A stretch of DNA of 64,000 nt from Candidatus Alcyoniella australis (GCA_030765605.1 JAVCCG010000072.1:1-64000); one strand, 5' to 3'; counted from the stretch's first letter, positions 27,438-36,580 are shown. Numbers and translations are program-made. The notes: generated by a model not told the origin, from the letters alone.

Positions 27438-28558
27438 CCAAGCCGCTCCAGCAGCTGTTCGAGGATCAGCCGCGAGGCGTCGCCCCGGCCGTAGTGGCGC
27501 TGCGGATCGCCGCGACTGAACCACGATTGATCGAGGACGCGGTCCGCGATCAACTGCGGATCGTCATCGGCCAGCACGTTGGCGCGATCGTCCACGGTCT
27601 CGACCCACTCGGTGTTCCCGCGCACCGTCACGCACGGCACGCCGAGCACGTAGGCCTCCTTCTGCATCCCGCCCGAGTCGGTGACCAACGCCGCGGCCTC
27701 TCCCAGCAGCGCCAGGGTTTGCAGATAGCCCAGCGGCTTGACGATCCGCAAGCCGGGCATGCTGCGCAGATCGGGCGCGTCGGGCGCGTCGAGCCGTTGC
27801 CTGGTGCGCGGATGGAGCGGCAGCAGCACCGGCATGCGCTGGGCCACGCTGCCCAGGCCCTGGAAGATCCGGCCCAGTCGCAGCGGGTCGTCCACGTTCT
27901 TGGCGCGGTGGCAGGTGGCCAGCACGTAGCCGCCAGGCTCGAGCCCCAGCTCGCTGATCAGCCCGCCGTACTGCCGCGCGCGCTCGGAGAAAATGCGGAT
28001 CGCGTCGTACATCACGTCGCCCACCAGCTTTACGCCGCGGGTGATTCCCTCGCGCTCGAGGTTTTGCACCGCGGCCGCGGTGGGCGCAAACAGCAGTGCC
28101 GAAAGCCGGTCGCACAGCACGCGGTTGAGTTCCTCGGGCATCGAATCGTCGAACGAGCGCAGCCCGGCCTCAACGTGGGCCACGGGGATGCGCAGCTTGG
28201 CCGCGGCCAATGCTCCGGCCAGTGTCGAATTGGTGTCGCCGTAGACCAGTACCGCGTCGGGTCGCCTGGCGAGCAGCTCGGCCTCCAGGGCGATCAACAT
28301 CCGGCCGGTCATCTCGCCGTGTCCGCCGCTGTGCACTCCCAGGTTTACGTCGGGCGCGGGAATGCCCAGCTCGTCGAAAAACGTGCGGCTCATCTCGGGG
28401 TCGAAGTGCTGACCGGTGTGCACGATCACGTGCTCGATCAGCGGACCGGACTCCTGCTGCGCCAGTTGCAGTCGATGGCACAGCGCGGCAGCCTTGACGA
28501 ACTGCGGACGGGCCCCGAGTACAGTCAGGACCCGCGGAATCGATTTGTCGTTACTCAT
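27434..28558 (-). CDS. wecB: UDP-N-acetylglucosamine 2-epimerase (non-hydrolysing)
   Basis: Interconverts UDP-GlcNAc and UDP-ManNAc. 374 residues, normal length. Motifs: GARPQFVKAAAL (Lys22), YGDTNSTLAGALAA (Asp108), HVEAGLRSFD (Glu130), PEELNR (Glu142), CHRAKN where WecB enzymes have GHR, and VTDSGGMQKEAYVLGVP. In pathways for 2,3-diacetamido mannuronic acid a WecB homolog (WbpI) acts on a 2,3-diacetamido sugar instead; the adjacent fused WbpB/WbpD-like gene makes that reading possible here. It overlaps the fusion gene by 8 bp. Confidence 0.9.
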   Translation of the reverse strand: MSNDKSIPRVLTVLGARPQFVKAAALCHRLQLAQQESGPLIEHVIVHTGQHFDPEMSRTFFDELGIPAPDVNLGVHSGGHGEMTGRMLIALEAELLARRPDAVLVYGDTNSTLAGALAAAKLRIPVAHVEAGLRSFDDSMPEELNRVLCDRLSALLFAPTAAAVQNLEREGITRGVKLVGDVMYDAIRIFSERARQYGGLISELGLEPGGYVLATCHRAKNVDDPLRLGRIFQGLGSVAQRMPVLLPLHPRTRQRLDAPDAPDLRSMPGLRIVKPLGYLQTLALLGEAAALVTDSGGMQKEAYVLGVPCVTVRGNTEWVETVDDRANVLADDDPQLIADRVLDQSWFSRGDPQRHYGRGDASRLILEQLLERLG

Positions 28559-30116
28559 CCTTTAATAACAGCAGGCCGTCCTCGATCTGGTAGTTCGCAC
28601 CGCAGGCCTTGCACTGCAGCGTGAGGCCCTCGGGCAGGCGCACGCCGCAGGCGCAGGTCCAGCCCACGCGGCGCGCGGGATTGCCCATCACCAGCGCAAA
28701 ATCCGGCACGTCGCGGGTGACCACCGCACCGGCGGCGATAAAAGCGTAGCGGCCTATTTTATAGCCGCAGAGGATCGTGCTGTTGGCCCCTAAAGTCGCT
28801 CCGCGCCCCACGGGCGTGGGCTTGAATTCATCGCGCCGCGACACGGCGCTGCGCGGATTGGTGACGTTGGTAAAGACCATGCTCGGTCCGCAAAAAACGT
28901 CGTCCTCGAGGGTCACGCCCTTGTAGACGCTGACGTTGTTCTGGATCTTGCAGTTCGCGCCGATGGTCACGTCGGGTCCGATCACGCAGTTCTGGCCGAC
29001 GTTGCAGCGCGGGCCGATGCTCGATCCGCCGAGCACGTGGGTGAAGTGCCAGATCCGCGTGCCCGCGCCGATGGTCACATCCGGGTCGATCACCGCGCTG
29101 GGATGCACGAAGACGCCCGCGTCCTGCGCGATCACGCCCGCGACCTCCACCGGTCGGCCGCCGGCCTCCAGGCTGCGTTGGCAGGCTGTGAGCAGGGTCA
29201 AGACCTCGATCCCGGACGCGGCGTCGGTGCGCGGCTTGGTCCCGTTGGCGGCGCACTGGAGAAAGTGCAGGCACTCGTTGCGCAGTGGCTCGTCCTCGCC
29301 GAACTCGACGCTGACCACGTCCTTGGAGCGCGGCACTGGTTTGCGATCGACCCAGTCCACACCCTTGTCGTAGAGCATCAGCTTGTGCTCGCGCTGGGCC
29401 ACATCGTCGAAGACCGCCATCTTCCGATCGCCGATCACGACCAGCCGCTGTTCCTTGTAGGGGTGCAGCCAGCTGACGTGGATGTGCGCGCGCACGCCGT
29501 GGGCGAACTCCAGCGTGCTCAGCGTGACGTCGGCCACGCGGTCGTCGAGGTAGGCGCCGCCGACCGAGGTCACGTTCAGCGGCATCTCGCCCAGCATCAG
29601 CAGGATCACCGACAGGTCGTGGGGCGCGAAGCTCCAGAGGATGTTCTCCTCGGTGCGGATTCGGCCAAGGTTCAGCCGGTTGGAGTAGATGTAGTTCAGC
29701 TTGCCCAGGACGCCCTCGTCCACCAGCTGCTTGAGCTTAAGTACGCCCGGATGGTAGGCCAGCAGGTGGCCGACCATCAGCGTCAGGCCGCGGGCCCGGC
29801 TTATCCGGGCCAGTTCGCGCGCCTGGCCCAGCTCGAGGCACAGCGGCTTTTCGACCATCACGTGCTTGCCCGCCTCGAGCGCGGCGCGGGCCAGCTCAAA
29901 ATGCGTCGGAGCCGGCGTGGCGATCACCACGCCGCCGATCGCATCGTCGCCAAATACCTGCTCGGGGCTTTGCGCCACCGGCACGTTGAATTGCTCGACG
30001 ATCCACTGTCTGCGCTCGGGATCAGTGTCCCAGACGCAGGCCAGTGCACCCAGCTCGTTGAAGTTACGCACCAGGTTCTTGCCCCAGTGCCCCCCGCCGA
30101 ATACTGCTACCTTCAT
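28551..30116 (-). CDS. Fused Gfo/Idh/MocA dehydrogenase and hexapeptide N-acetyltransferase (WbpB/WlbA plus WbpD/WlbB type)
   Basis: 521 residues in one frame. Residues 1-325 are an NAD-binding oxidoreductase (VAVFGGGHWGKN, EKP at 89-91, GHLLAYHPGVLKL). Residues about 333-485 are a left-handed beta-helix acyltransferase with hexapeptide turns (VTIGAGTRIWHFTHV, PRCNVGQNCVIGPDVTIG, GNPARRVG). A short Cys pair tail (Cys488, 490, 502, 505) may bind zinc, as in WbpD-like proteins. In Pseudomonas and Bordetella the two activities are separate proteins that make UDP-GlcNAc3NAcA: the dehydrogenase gives the 3-keto sugar, an aminotransferase (WbpE) aminates it, and WbpD acetylates it. The UDP-GlcNAc 6-dehydrogenase and the aminotransferase are not in the window. 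Confidence 0.88.
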   Translation of the reverse strand: MKVAVFGGGHWGKNLVRNFNELGALACVWDTDPERRQWIVEQFNVPVAQSPEQVFGDDAIGGVVIATPAPTHFELARAALEAGKHVMVEKPLCLELGQARELARISRARGLTLMVGHLLAYHPGVLKLKQLVDEGVLGKLNYIYSNRLNLGRIRTEENILWSFAPHDLSVILLMLGEMPLNVTSVGGAYLDDRVADVTLSTLEFAHGVRAHIHVSWLHPYKEQRLVVIGDRKMAVFDDVAQREHKLMLYDKGVDWVDRKPVPRSKDVVSVEFGEDEPLRNECLHFLQCAANGTKPRTDAASGIEVLTLLTACQRSLEAGGRPVEVAGVIAQDAGVFVHPSAVIDPDVTIGAGTRIWHFTHVLGGSSIGPRCNVGQNCVIGPDVTIGANCKIQNNVSVYKGVTLEDDVFCGPSMVFTNVTNPRSAVSRRDEFKPTPVGRGATLGANSTILCGYKIGRYAFIAAGAVVTRDVPDFALVMGNPARRVGWTCACGVRLPEGLTLQCKACGANYQIEDGLLLLKDE

Positions 30117-30171
30117 AGTGAGCGGATTATATTGGAAATACCGATGGGGGCCAACAAGCTCCCTGAAACGC

Positions 30172-31176
30172 CTACTTGGGAAACAGGTAGACGTCGAGGG
30201 ACGAGCGCGTGGCGCTCATCCGCGACTGGATCTCGCGCCGCTTGCGCCTGATCTTGCCGCTGCCGCGCAACGATTGCCACAGCGCGGAGAGCGCGACGTG
30301 CAGGCCGTAGTGTTTGATGAAGCGTCCCAAGCCGCGCAGTTCCGAACGGATGATCCGCGCGCGGTGGACTTTCCACTGGCCCGCGGAGAGGTTCTTAAGC
30401 AGCATCCAGTAGCGGTTGCGCACGCTCCAGATCAGGTACTGCCGACGGCGTTCGGCGTTATTGTGCCGGGTCGCCCCGCGGTAGTGCACGCCCGTGGCCT
30501 CGGGGGTGTAGACCGCGCGCCAGCCGCGCAGCCGCGCGCGCCAGGCCAGGTCCACGTCCTCGACAAACGCGAAGAAGTCCTCGTCAACGTACTGGCCTTG
30601 CAGGCGCAGATCCTCGAGCATCTCGCGGCTGTAGAGCGCCGCCGCGCCGCTGGGGCCGAACACGTAATCGGTCTCGTCGTAGCGGCCGTCGTCCTCCTCG
30701 CCCTGGCCGCGGTCGGCCATGAACAACTCGTTCATCACGATGCCGGTGGTGTCGATTATCCGCGGATCGCTTCCCGCAGAACTGCCCCACAGCTTGCCGC
30801 TGACCATCCCGATCTTCGGTCCCTTGTCAAAGGCGCTCAGCGCCCGATCGAGAAAGTCCGGCGCGAGCTCGACGTCGAAATTCAGCGCCAGCACGTATTG
30901 GCCATCGGTCTGATCGATGCCGCGGTTGAGCGCGGCCGAGTACCCGATGTTGTTCTTGAGCAAGATCACCCGCGTCTGGGGGTAGTGCGCCTGCACCTTG
31001 CGGATCGAATGATCAAAGCTGCCGTTGTCCACGACCGTGATGTCGAAATCCTCGTCCAGACGCTGACCGTAGACGAAGTCCAGGCAACGCGGCAGCATGT
31101 CGCCGCCGTTGAGGTTGACGATCACCACCGAAACTTTCGGCGGCGCGTCTAGAGCTTGCCTGTCCTGTGCATCCAC
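30172..31176 (-). CDS. GT2 family glycosyltransferase (rhamnosyltransferase-like)
   Basis: 334 residues from GTG at 31176; the open frame runs further but into the neighbouring gene, and the GT-A domain begins a few residues later with KVSVVIVNLNGGDMLPRCL. GT-A signatures: ITVVDNGSFDHS, ILLKNNIGYSAALNRGI, ALNFDVEL at the DxD position, FGPSGAAALYSREML, FFAFVEDVDLAWRARLRGW and GVHYRGATRHN. About 70 basic C-terminal residues follow (RRKRREIQSR). This matches WbbL/RfbN-like rhamnosyltransferases, donor not certain. It overlaps the DPM1-like gene by 28 bp and lacks a clear ribosome site, so the exact start is uncertain. Confidence 0.82.
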   Translation of the reverse strand: MDAQDRQALDAPPKVSVVIVNLNGGDMLPRCLDFVYGQRLDEDFDITVVDNGSFDHSIRKVQAHYPQTRVILLKNNIGYSAALNRGIDQTDGQYVLALNFDVELAPDFLDRALSAFDKGPKIGMVSGKLWGSSAGSDPRIIDTTGIVMNELFMADRGQGEEDDGRYDETDYVFGPSGAAALYSREMLEDLRLQGQYVDEDFFAFVEDVDLAWRARLRGWRAVYTPEATGVHYRGATRHNNAERRRQYLIWSVRNRYWMLLKNLSAGQWKVHRARIIRSELRGLGRFIKHYGLHVALSALWQSLRGSGKIRRKRREIQSRMSATRSSLDVYLFPK

Positions 31177-31862
31177 CAAAGCGTAAGTACCTTCAGATAG
31201 CCGTCGATCAGTCTGCCGACGGTCAGTTCGCTGCTGCCGCGCCGACGCTCGACAAAGCGGATCGGCACCTCGGCGAAGCTCAGTCCGGCCAGCCGGGCGC
31301 GATAGTTGATCTCGTGCACGATGCTCGGCCCGGCCGAGAACAGCGCACGCGGATCGACCCGCTGGAAGACCCGCCTGTTGAACAGCCGATAGCCCGAGTT
31401 GATGTCGCCCACCGGCACGCGCAGCACGCTGCGCGCGTAAAAACAAGACAGCGCCGTGAGCATCCGTCTGAACCACGGCCGGCCCTCGTCGCGACCGCCG
31501 CGCACGGTGCGGCTGCCGATTATCACGTCGGCTTGCCCCGCGGCCGCGATCAACGTCGGCGCGTCCTCGGGACGGTGGCTCAGGTCGCCGTCCATCTCGA
31601 TGATCAGCTCGGCCCCCATCTCGAACGCCTCGGCCAGACCCTCGGCCCCCGCATAACCGCGCCCCTTGCGCTGGGTGCGCAGCAACAGGTGAACGCCCGG
31701 ATCGCTCTGCGCTCGCTCGCGTACGACCTGCGCCGTGCCGTCGGGCGAATTATCGTCAGCCACCAGCACCTCAACGCCCTGGGGCAGTCCGCGCAGGCGA
31801 TCGATCAGCTCGCCGACGTTCTGGGCCTCATTATAAGTCGGCACTACCGCGATAATTCTCAT
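31149..31862 (-). CDS. Polyprenyl-phosphate mannose/glucose synthase-like GT2 (DPM1 type)
   Basis: 237 residues, soluble, without the C-terminal membrane helices of GtrB-type enzymes. MRIIAVVPTYNEAQNVGELIDRL opens the GT-A domain; VLVADDNSPDGTA, GRGYAGAEGLAEAFEMG, IIEMDGDLSHRPED, INSGYRLFNRRVF and PIRFVERRRGSSEL are the DPM1-family blocks. Expected to transfer a hexose from a nucleotide sugar to polyprenyl phosphate on the cytoplasmic face, producing a donor for GT-C membrane transferases such as those at 34724, 54312 and 61939. ATG at 31862; an in-frame TTG precedes it. First gene of the polysaccharide run; about 140 bp of non-coding DNA separates it from the divergent FAD gene. Confidence 0.88.
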   Translation of the reverse strand: MRIIAVVPTYNEAQNVGELIDRLRGLPQGVEVLVADDNSPDGTAQVVRERAQSDPGVHLLLRTQRKGRGYAGAEGLAEAFEMGAELIIEMDGDLSHRPEDAPTLIAAAGQADVIIGSRTVRGGRDEGRPWFRRMLTALSCFYARSVLRVPVGDINSGYRLFNRRVFQRVDPRALFSAGPSIVHEINYRARLAGLSFAEVPIRFVERRRGSSELTVGRLIDGYLKVLTLWWMHRTGKL

Positions 31863-31940
31863 CAAATGTCGGCTTCCCCTGCGTTCGGCCCGCGATTGTA
31901 GCGATAATGCACGTCGGCGACCAGATTTTACGTATTTTAC

Positions 31941-31968
31941 TTGTCAGTCTTCCGCTACTGAGTATACA
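31941..31968 (+). promoter_or_regulatory. Sigma-70-type promoter for the FAD oxidoreductase gene
   Basis: TTGTCA (31941-31946), 16-base spacer, TATACA (31963-31968), then about 37 bases to the ATG at 32006, which has AGGGGC upstream. The region 31863-32005 is otherwise empty. Confidence 0.5.
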
Positions 31969-32005
31969 TTACTTTCCCGACGACCTTTAACAACAGGGGC
32001 ATTAG

Positions 32006-33310
32006 ATGGACGTGCTGGTTGTCGGCTCCGGATACGCGGGACTCACGGCCGCGGCACTGCTTGCGCGGCGCGGTCTGGAAGTCGAGTTGATCGAACGTTC
32101 GCGGGTCTGCGGCGGCCGCGCTCGGGCAATCCAGCGCGACGGCTGGATTGTCGATTACGGCATCCACGGCCATCGGCTGGGCCAGAGCGGATCCGCGGCC
32201 CAGGCCCTTAATCTGGCGGGCGAATGCATCGAGTGGATCGAGGAAACGGTCCACGACAGCTACATTAAATTCGGAGACAATCGGCAACAGCAGTTCCACG
32301 GCATCGGCCCGTTCTTGCTCGGCGAGGACTACAGCACGCTGCAAAAACTCTCCGTGGCCGGGGTCTTCGCCCATCTGCTGGCCATCGATCCTCAGCGCAA
32401 CTCCGGGCGCAACGTGGCGCACTTCCTGCGCTGGCACAGCGACGAGCAGGTGCGCGGCCTGATGCGTTTCCTGTGCTTTGGCATGATCGCGCCCGAACTG
32501 GAGCGAGCGAGCCTGGGCGAGCTGGTCGACTTCGTGCGACGAATGATCCGCACGCCGGTCGAGCAACGGCTGGGCACGCCCGTGGGCGGCGACGCCCAGC
32601 TGATCGGCAAGCTGCGAGGGGCCATCGAGCATGCCGGGGGCAAAATCAAACTCTCCGAACCGCTGAAAAGCTTGGAGATCCAGAACGGCCGCGTAACCAG
32701 GGCGCTGACCGGCAAGCGCGAACTCGAGCCGCGGGCTGTGGTCTTCACCCCGCCGTTGCAGCAGCTTCACAAATACCTGCCCCAGGGGGCGCTCGATGCA
32801 CAATTCGTGGAGCGCGCCTCGATGATCGAGCCCACGGCCGGCGTGAGCATCGACTTCGGGCTCAAGCACAAGGTCAGCGATCTGTGCGGCACGGTTATCG
32901 ACCTGGACCTGCCGAGCTTCGGCAAGTTCCCCAGCAACTCCGATCCGAGTCTGGCCCCCCCGGATAAGCAACTCGCCACGTTCCTGATCGTGATCCCGGC
33001 GCAACAGATCCGCAGCCGGCAAGCCGTGGCCGAGGCCGAGCACCGACTGCGCGAACACATCCGCAGCGAGTTCCCAGGATTCTTCGAAGCGGTCGAATGG
33101 GAGCGCCGCCTGGTGGTGCCGATCCTCGACGGCGCACTCTTGCGGCCGGGCCAATCGCGCTGGGATCGACCGGGTCTTCGTGCGCCGGGAGTGGACAATC
33201 TTTTCTTCGCCGGCGACACGACCTGCGGCGATGGCTGCTCGGGCGATATCGCCTTTGACTCGGCGATCCGGGCCGACAAGATCGCGGCCGAATTTCTCCG
33301 ATCCTGCTGA
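32006..33310 (+). CDS. FAD-dependent amine oxidase/phytoene-desaturase-like oxidoreductase
   Basis: 434 residues. The N-terminal dinucleotide fold is VLVVGSGYAGLTAAALLARRGLEVELIER (GSGYAG at 7-12) followed by VCGGRARAIQRDGWIVDYGIHGHR, the GGR region of the amino-oxidase/carotenoid desaturase superfamily. The C-terminal flavin-closing block is GVDNLFFAGDTTCGDGCSGDIAFDSAIRADKIA. Substrate unknown: relatives act on carotenoids, protoporphyrinogen or amines, and there is no carotenoid or haem gene alongside. A long minus-strand frame that covers it (31955-33976) is its shadow. Confidence 0.85.
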   Translation: MDVLVVGSGYAGLTAAALLARRGLEVELIERSRVCGGRARAIQRDGWIVDYGIHGHRLGQSGSAAQALNLAGECIEWIEETVHDSYIKFGDNRQQQFHGIGPFLLGEDYSTLQKLSVAGVFAHLLAIDPQRNSGRNVAHFLRWHSDEQVRGLMRFLCFGMIAPELERASLGELVDFVRRMIRTPVEQRLGTPVGGDAQLIGKLRGAIEHAGGKIKLSEPLKSLEIQNGRVTRALTGKRELEPRAVVFTPPLQQLHKYLPQGALDAQFVERASMIEPTAGVSIDFGLKHKVSDLCGTVIDLDLPSFGKFPSNSDPSLAPPDKQLATFLIVIPAQQIRSRQAVAEAEHRLREHIRSEFPGFFEAVEWERRLVVPILDGALLRPGQSRWDRPGLRAPGVDNLFFAGDTTCGDGCSGDIAFDSAIRADKIAAEFLRSC

Positions 33311-33376
33311 TTCTCTTGTAAACTCCTGTAAAACGTTATAGAAATTCGATGCAAAGAGGGTAAGAGGACAGTCAAC

Positions 33377-34687
33377 TTGCGCATCATCCCCCGCTCCGAA
33401 CATCCGATCTCCAGAAAAAACATTGATCCCGACGCCCTGAAGGTTCTCTATCGGCTGCACCGTTACGGCTTTAAAGCCTACCTTGTCGGCGGCAGCGTGC
33501 GCGACATGCTGCTGAGCAAGCGGCCCAAGGACTTCGACATGAGCACCGACGCTCACCCGTACGAGGTCAAGAAGCTGTTTCGCAACTGTCGCATCGTCGG
33601 CCGCCGCTTCCGGCTGGCCCACGTGTTCTTCGCCCAGAACAAGATCATCGAGGTCAGCACCTTCCGCCGCAAGGCGGAGTTCGACGCGGCACAAGTCGGC
33701 GGCGTGCAGACCGAGAATACTTTTGGCACTCCCGAGGAAGACGCGTTCCGCCGCGACCTGACGATCAACGGATTGTTCTATAACATCGCCGACCACACGG
33801 TGATCGACTACGTCAACGGCCTGCGCGATTTGCGCGATGGCGTGGTGCGGATGATCAACGATCCTTACGCAAGCATCGTCGAGGACCCGGTGCGGATGAT
33901 CAGGGCCATCCGGCATGCGGCGCGCAGCAACTTCGTGATTCACGCCAAGACCTGGGAGGCGATTAAGGCCGAGCACGCCTTGATCAACAACTGCCCCGAA
34001 TCGCGACTGCGCGAAGAGTTCCTGCGCGATCTGCGCGGCGGCGCAGCAGCCGTGGCGATCCGGCTGATGTCGCGTAGCGGACTGTTGTTCGAGCTGATCC
34101 CCGAAATGCGCTCGCTGGTGGGCGACGAGCCCGAGCCGGAGATGCCCGAGTCGGCCTTGGCCAACCTACGCGTAACCGACCGCATGATGCGCGAGGGGCG
34201 CGACGTCAGCGATTCGATTTTAGTCGCGGCGCTGCTCGCACCGCTGGTGCTGCAGACCCTGGGTCGGGCCAGGCTGCCCGAAAATCCAAGCCGCGCCGGC
34301 CGGGTCAACGTGCTGATCCGCGATCTGGTCAAACCGCTGTCGCAGAAGCTGAACATGCCCAAGAGGGTCACCGAGCAGGCCTGTCAGATCCTGTTCGCCC
34401 AGCACCAGATTCACAGCGCCATCGACAGCGGCGGCATCCCCTCACGCCTGCGCGCCAAGCAGTACTTCAACGCCGGAATGCAATTTTTTGAGATCGAGAA
34501 GCGCGCCCAGGGCGCAGACGAGCCCTACTCCGCGGCCGGGGAGCCGGCCCACCCCCCGACGTCCCAACCGCGTTACGCGGCGATCTCGACACAGAGCAGC
34601 GGGCCGGACGGGAGCTCGCCCCAGCGCAGTCGGCGCAGGCGCAGGCGTCCGCGCAGACGCAACCCCGCAACGCCCCAGGATTCTTGA
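33377..34687 (+). CDS. pcnB: Poly(A) polymerase I
   Basis: Adds 3' poly(A) tails to RNA and so promotes decay. 436 residues. It starts with TTG at 33377, preceded by GAGGAC. Sequence blocks typical of bacterial PcnB: IPRSEHPISRKNIDPDALKVLYRLHRYG, nucleotidyltransferase GGSVRDMLLSKRPKDFDMSTDA with catalytic Asp52/Asp54, RRFRLAHV, RRDLTINGLFYN and EDPVRMIRAIRHAARSNF. These specific blocks separate it from CCA-adding enzymes. The C-terminus ends in an Arg-rich tail (SRRRRRRPRRRN) as in other PcnB proteins. The 66 bp before it hold two short TTGTAAACTCCTGTAAAAC-like tandem copies and no obvious promoter. Confidence 0.92.
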   Translation: MRIIPRSEHPISRKNIDPDALKVLYRLHRYGFKAYLVGGSVRDMLLSKRPKDFDMSTDAHPYEVKKLFRNCRIVGRRFRLAHVFFAQNKIIEVSTFRRKAEFDAAQVGGVQTENTFGTPEEDAFRRDLTINGLFYNIADHTVIDYVNGLRDLRDGVVRMINDPYASIVEDPVRMIRAIRHAARSNFVIHAKTWEAIKAEHALINNCPESRLREEFLRDLRGGAAAVAIRLMSRSGLLFELIPEMRSLVGDEPEPEMPESALANLRVTDRMMREGRDVSDSILVAALLAPLVLQTLGRARLPENPSRAGRVNVLIRDLVKPLSQKLNMPKRVTEQACQILFAQHQIHSAIDSGGIPSRLRAKQYFNAGMQFFEIEKRAQGADEPYSAAGEPAHPPTSQPRYAAISTQSSGPDGSSPQRSRRRRRRPRRRNPATPQDS

Positions 34688-34723
34688 CCCCACGTCCGAT
34701 TACATTGACCATTGATCGATCCG

Positions 34724-36313
34724 ATGAACGCTGAACCTCAAAGCCCAAGCAGCGGCAGGCGCGGCCCAATAATCGCGCTGGCCGCGTTGTGTCTGGGATA
34801 CGTCGCGCTGGTGCTGCTGTTCAACCTGGGCAACCACGATCTGGTGTGGGCCAACTGCGAGGAGGACTTACACTTCCGCAACGCCTACTGGCTGTCCCAC
34901 GGCCATCCGCTGCTCGACCCCAATCGGCCGCCTCTTTACTACTATCTGTCGATCGCCGCTTCCCTGGGTTGCGGCAGTACGTTTCGCGGCGGACAACTGA
35001 TCAGTGCGATCAGCGCCGGGCTGCTGCTGCTGCTAAGCACGCTGCTGGTGCGCCGGTTGCTCGGCACACGCGCGGCAGCCGTTGCCCTGGCGCTGTGCGC
35101 GGTCAACTCCACGATCTTCGAGTACGCCGGATCCAACTGTACCGACATGCTGTTCGCCGCATTGGCCGCGGGCGCGCTGCTTGCCGCATCGGGCAGGCCC
35201 GACGAGGTCCCGGCCACGGGCCGCAGCTTCGGCGCGGGCTGCCTGCTGGGGCTGGCCACGGCCGCGCGCTTTCAGGGCTACGTGCTGCTGGCGTGCCTGC
35301 TGCTGTGGCTGTTGCTGCGCCGCGAGATCAATCTGCGGGAACGGCTGCGCCACGCCGGAGCCTTGATCGAGGGTTTCGCGTTGTTGTTCGTGCCCCTGGT
35401 GCTGCCCATGGTGCGCCTGGGCGGAGTGCAGCCGCTGGACGCCCTGGGGCTGGCCACGGTCTCGATCAACCTGGGCGAGCCCCAACGCTGGGCCGAGTTC
35501 GGGGCGCTGGGATTCGTACTGAACATTTTACGCTCCTATGGCCAGTCGTTTCTCAAGCTCGTCCAGGCCGGCGACCTGCTGGCGCTGGTGGGACTGGCCT
35601 GGCTGTTCAGCGCGCGTTCGCGACGCGTTCCGGCCGACGACCAGCGGCGGCTGCTGCTGGTGGTCTGTCTGGGAATGTTCGTCGGTCTGGGATTGTTCCG
35701 CGGCTCGGCCTGGGATCTGCGGCGCAGTTTCCTGCTGCTGCTGCCGCTGCTGCTGGGCCTGTTCGGCCAGGCGGCCGACCGCGCGCTTTCCCGTTTGGGT
35801 CGAGCCGTACCCGGCGCTGGTCAGCCGATGGTTGCTGGCCTGCTGTTGGCAGCCTTGACCCTGGGGCTGCTGGTGTTCAACGCCCGGCAGTTCCTCACCT
35901 GGCGCGAAAGCCAGGCGCGGCCCGCACTGGCCGCCTTCATCGAGTTTGACGAGCAGTGGCGCAGGCCGCACGCGGGCGATGGCCTGCTGCTGACCAACGT
36001 CCACCACTACCTGATCGAGGCGGGCAACGGCTTCCACAGCCAGCAGTGCTGCTTTGACGAGCAACAGTTCCGCTACTGGATCGCTTTGCTGGTCGAGCCC
36101 AACCCGGTGCGCGCGATCTTCATCGAACTTGGCGACAAGCCGTTGCCGAGCCTGGAGTGGCAGCGCGCCGACGACTACTTCCATTTGCGCCGCGTGCCCA
36201 CCACGCCGGGCTTCGTCGGGTTCCTGGTGAACTACAGCCAATACCCGGACGACGCCCTGACCCGCCTGTCCGAACGCGGGATCGATGCGCCCAAGCTGAC
36301 CCCGGTCGAGTAG
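34724..36313 (+). CDS. ArnT/GT39-like polyprenyl-phosphate-dependent membrane glycosyltransferase
   Basis: 529 residues from ATG at 34724. A GT-C style protein: a first membrane helix (IIALAALCLGYVALVLLF), then a periplasmic loop with the acidic pair characteristic of the family (WANCEEDLHFRN, where the Glu/Asp sit after helix 1), PNRPPLYYYLSIAASLG, and about ten further helices. The C-terminal 110 residues are soluble and probably periplasmic. Family members transfer sugar from a polyprenyl phosphate to lipid A, proteins or glycans outside the cytoplasmic membrane. The acceptor is unknown. It follows pcnB by 36 bp but has no functional link with it. Confidence 0.8.
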   Translation: MNAEPQSPSSGRRGPIIALAALCLGYVALVLLFNLGNHDLVWANCEEDLHFRNAYWLSHGHPLLDPNRPPLYYYLSIAASLGCGSTFRGGQLISAISAGLLLLLSTLLVRRLLGTRAAAVALALCAVNSTIFEYAGSNCTDMLFAALAAGALLAASGRPDEVPATGRSFGAGCLLGLATAARFQGYVLLACLLLWLLLRREINLRERLRHAGALIEGFALLFVPLVLPMVRLGGVQPLDALGLATVSINLGEPQRWAEFGALGFVLNILRSYGQSFLKLVQAGDLLALVGLAWLFSARSRRVPADDQRRLLLVVCLGMFVGLGLFRGSAWDLRRSFLLLLPLLLGLFGQAADRALSRLGRAVPGAGQPMVAGLLLAALTLGLLVFNARQFLTWRESQARPALAAFIEFDEQWRRPHAGDGLLLTNVHHYLIEAGNGFHSQQCCFDEQQFRYWIALLVEPNPVRAIFIELGDKPLPSLEWQRADDYFHLRRVPTTPGFVGFLVNYSQYPDDALTRLSERGIDAPKLTPVE

Positions 36314-36340
36314 CCCCGGGGCCACAGCCCTGCCGCCGCC

Positions 36341-36580
36341 CTATATTTCAACAGTCCAGCAATCGGCGGTTGCATCGTAGATCAACAGCGCCCGCAGGCC
36401 GCAATCAGTATCAACGCGGAATTTCCGACGCTCCACGCCGCCCTCGTCGCGCTCGATCCACGAGCCGAGCACCTTGGACACCAAATATTCGCGCTGTTCG
36501 TCCTCGATAGTGAAGCGCAACGGAATGCGATGCAGGTCGCCCGCGCTGTGGGTTTGGGCGTGCGCGACGCGAACCCTCAC
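36341..36580 (-). CDS. Small hypothetical protein
   Basis: 79 residues, GTG start at 36580. The body reads as a compact beta-rich domain: IPLRFTIEDEQREYLVSKVLGSWIE, KFRVDTDCGLRALLIYDATADCWTVEI. The pattern of a short strand pair, a WIE turn, and a C-terminal strand ending in W-x-V resembles small proteins described as DUF6504-like in genomes, often near DNA repair genes, but I cannot confirm it. An AlkD-like repair gene lies upstream on the same strand, 117 bp away. Codon use fits a real gene. No ribosome site is obvious. Confidence 0.55.
   Translation of the reverse strand: MRVRVAHAQTHSAGDLHRIPLRFTIEDEQREYLVSKVLGSWIERDEGGVERRKFRVDTDCGLRALLIYDATADCWTVEI

Noticed and set aside
26124-30251. 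Several long plus-strand frames across the flippase, wecB and fusion genes
   Set aside because: All have the same composition as other shadows and lie opposite genes with clear motifs and coupled starts.
31955-33976. 673-codon open frame on the minus strand
   Set aside because: It lies opposite the FAD oxidoreductase and pcnB, both of which show complete family motifs; its translation is low-complexity His/Gln/Arg-rich and has no domain, as expected for a shadow in GC-rich DNA.
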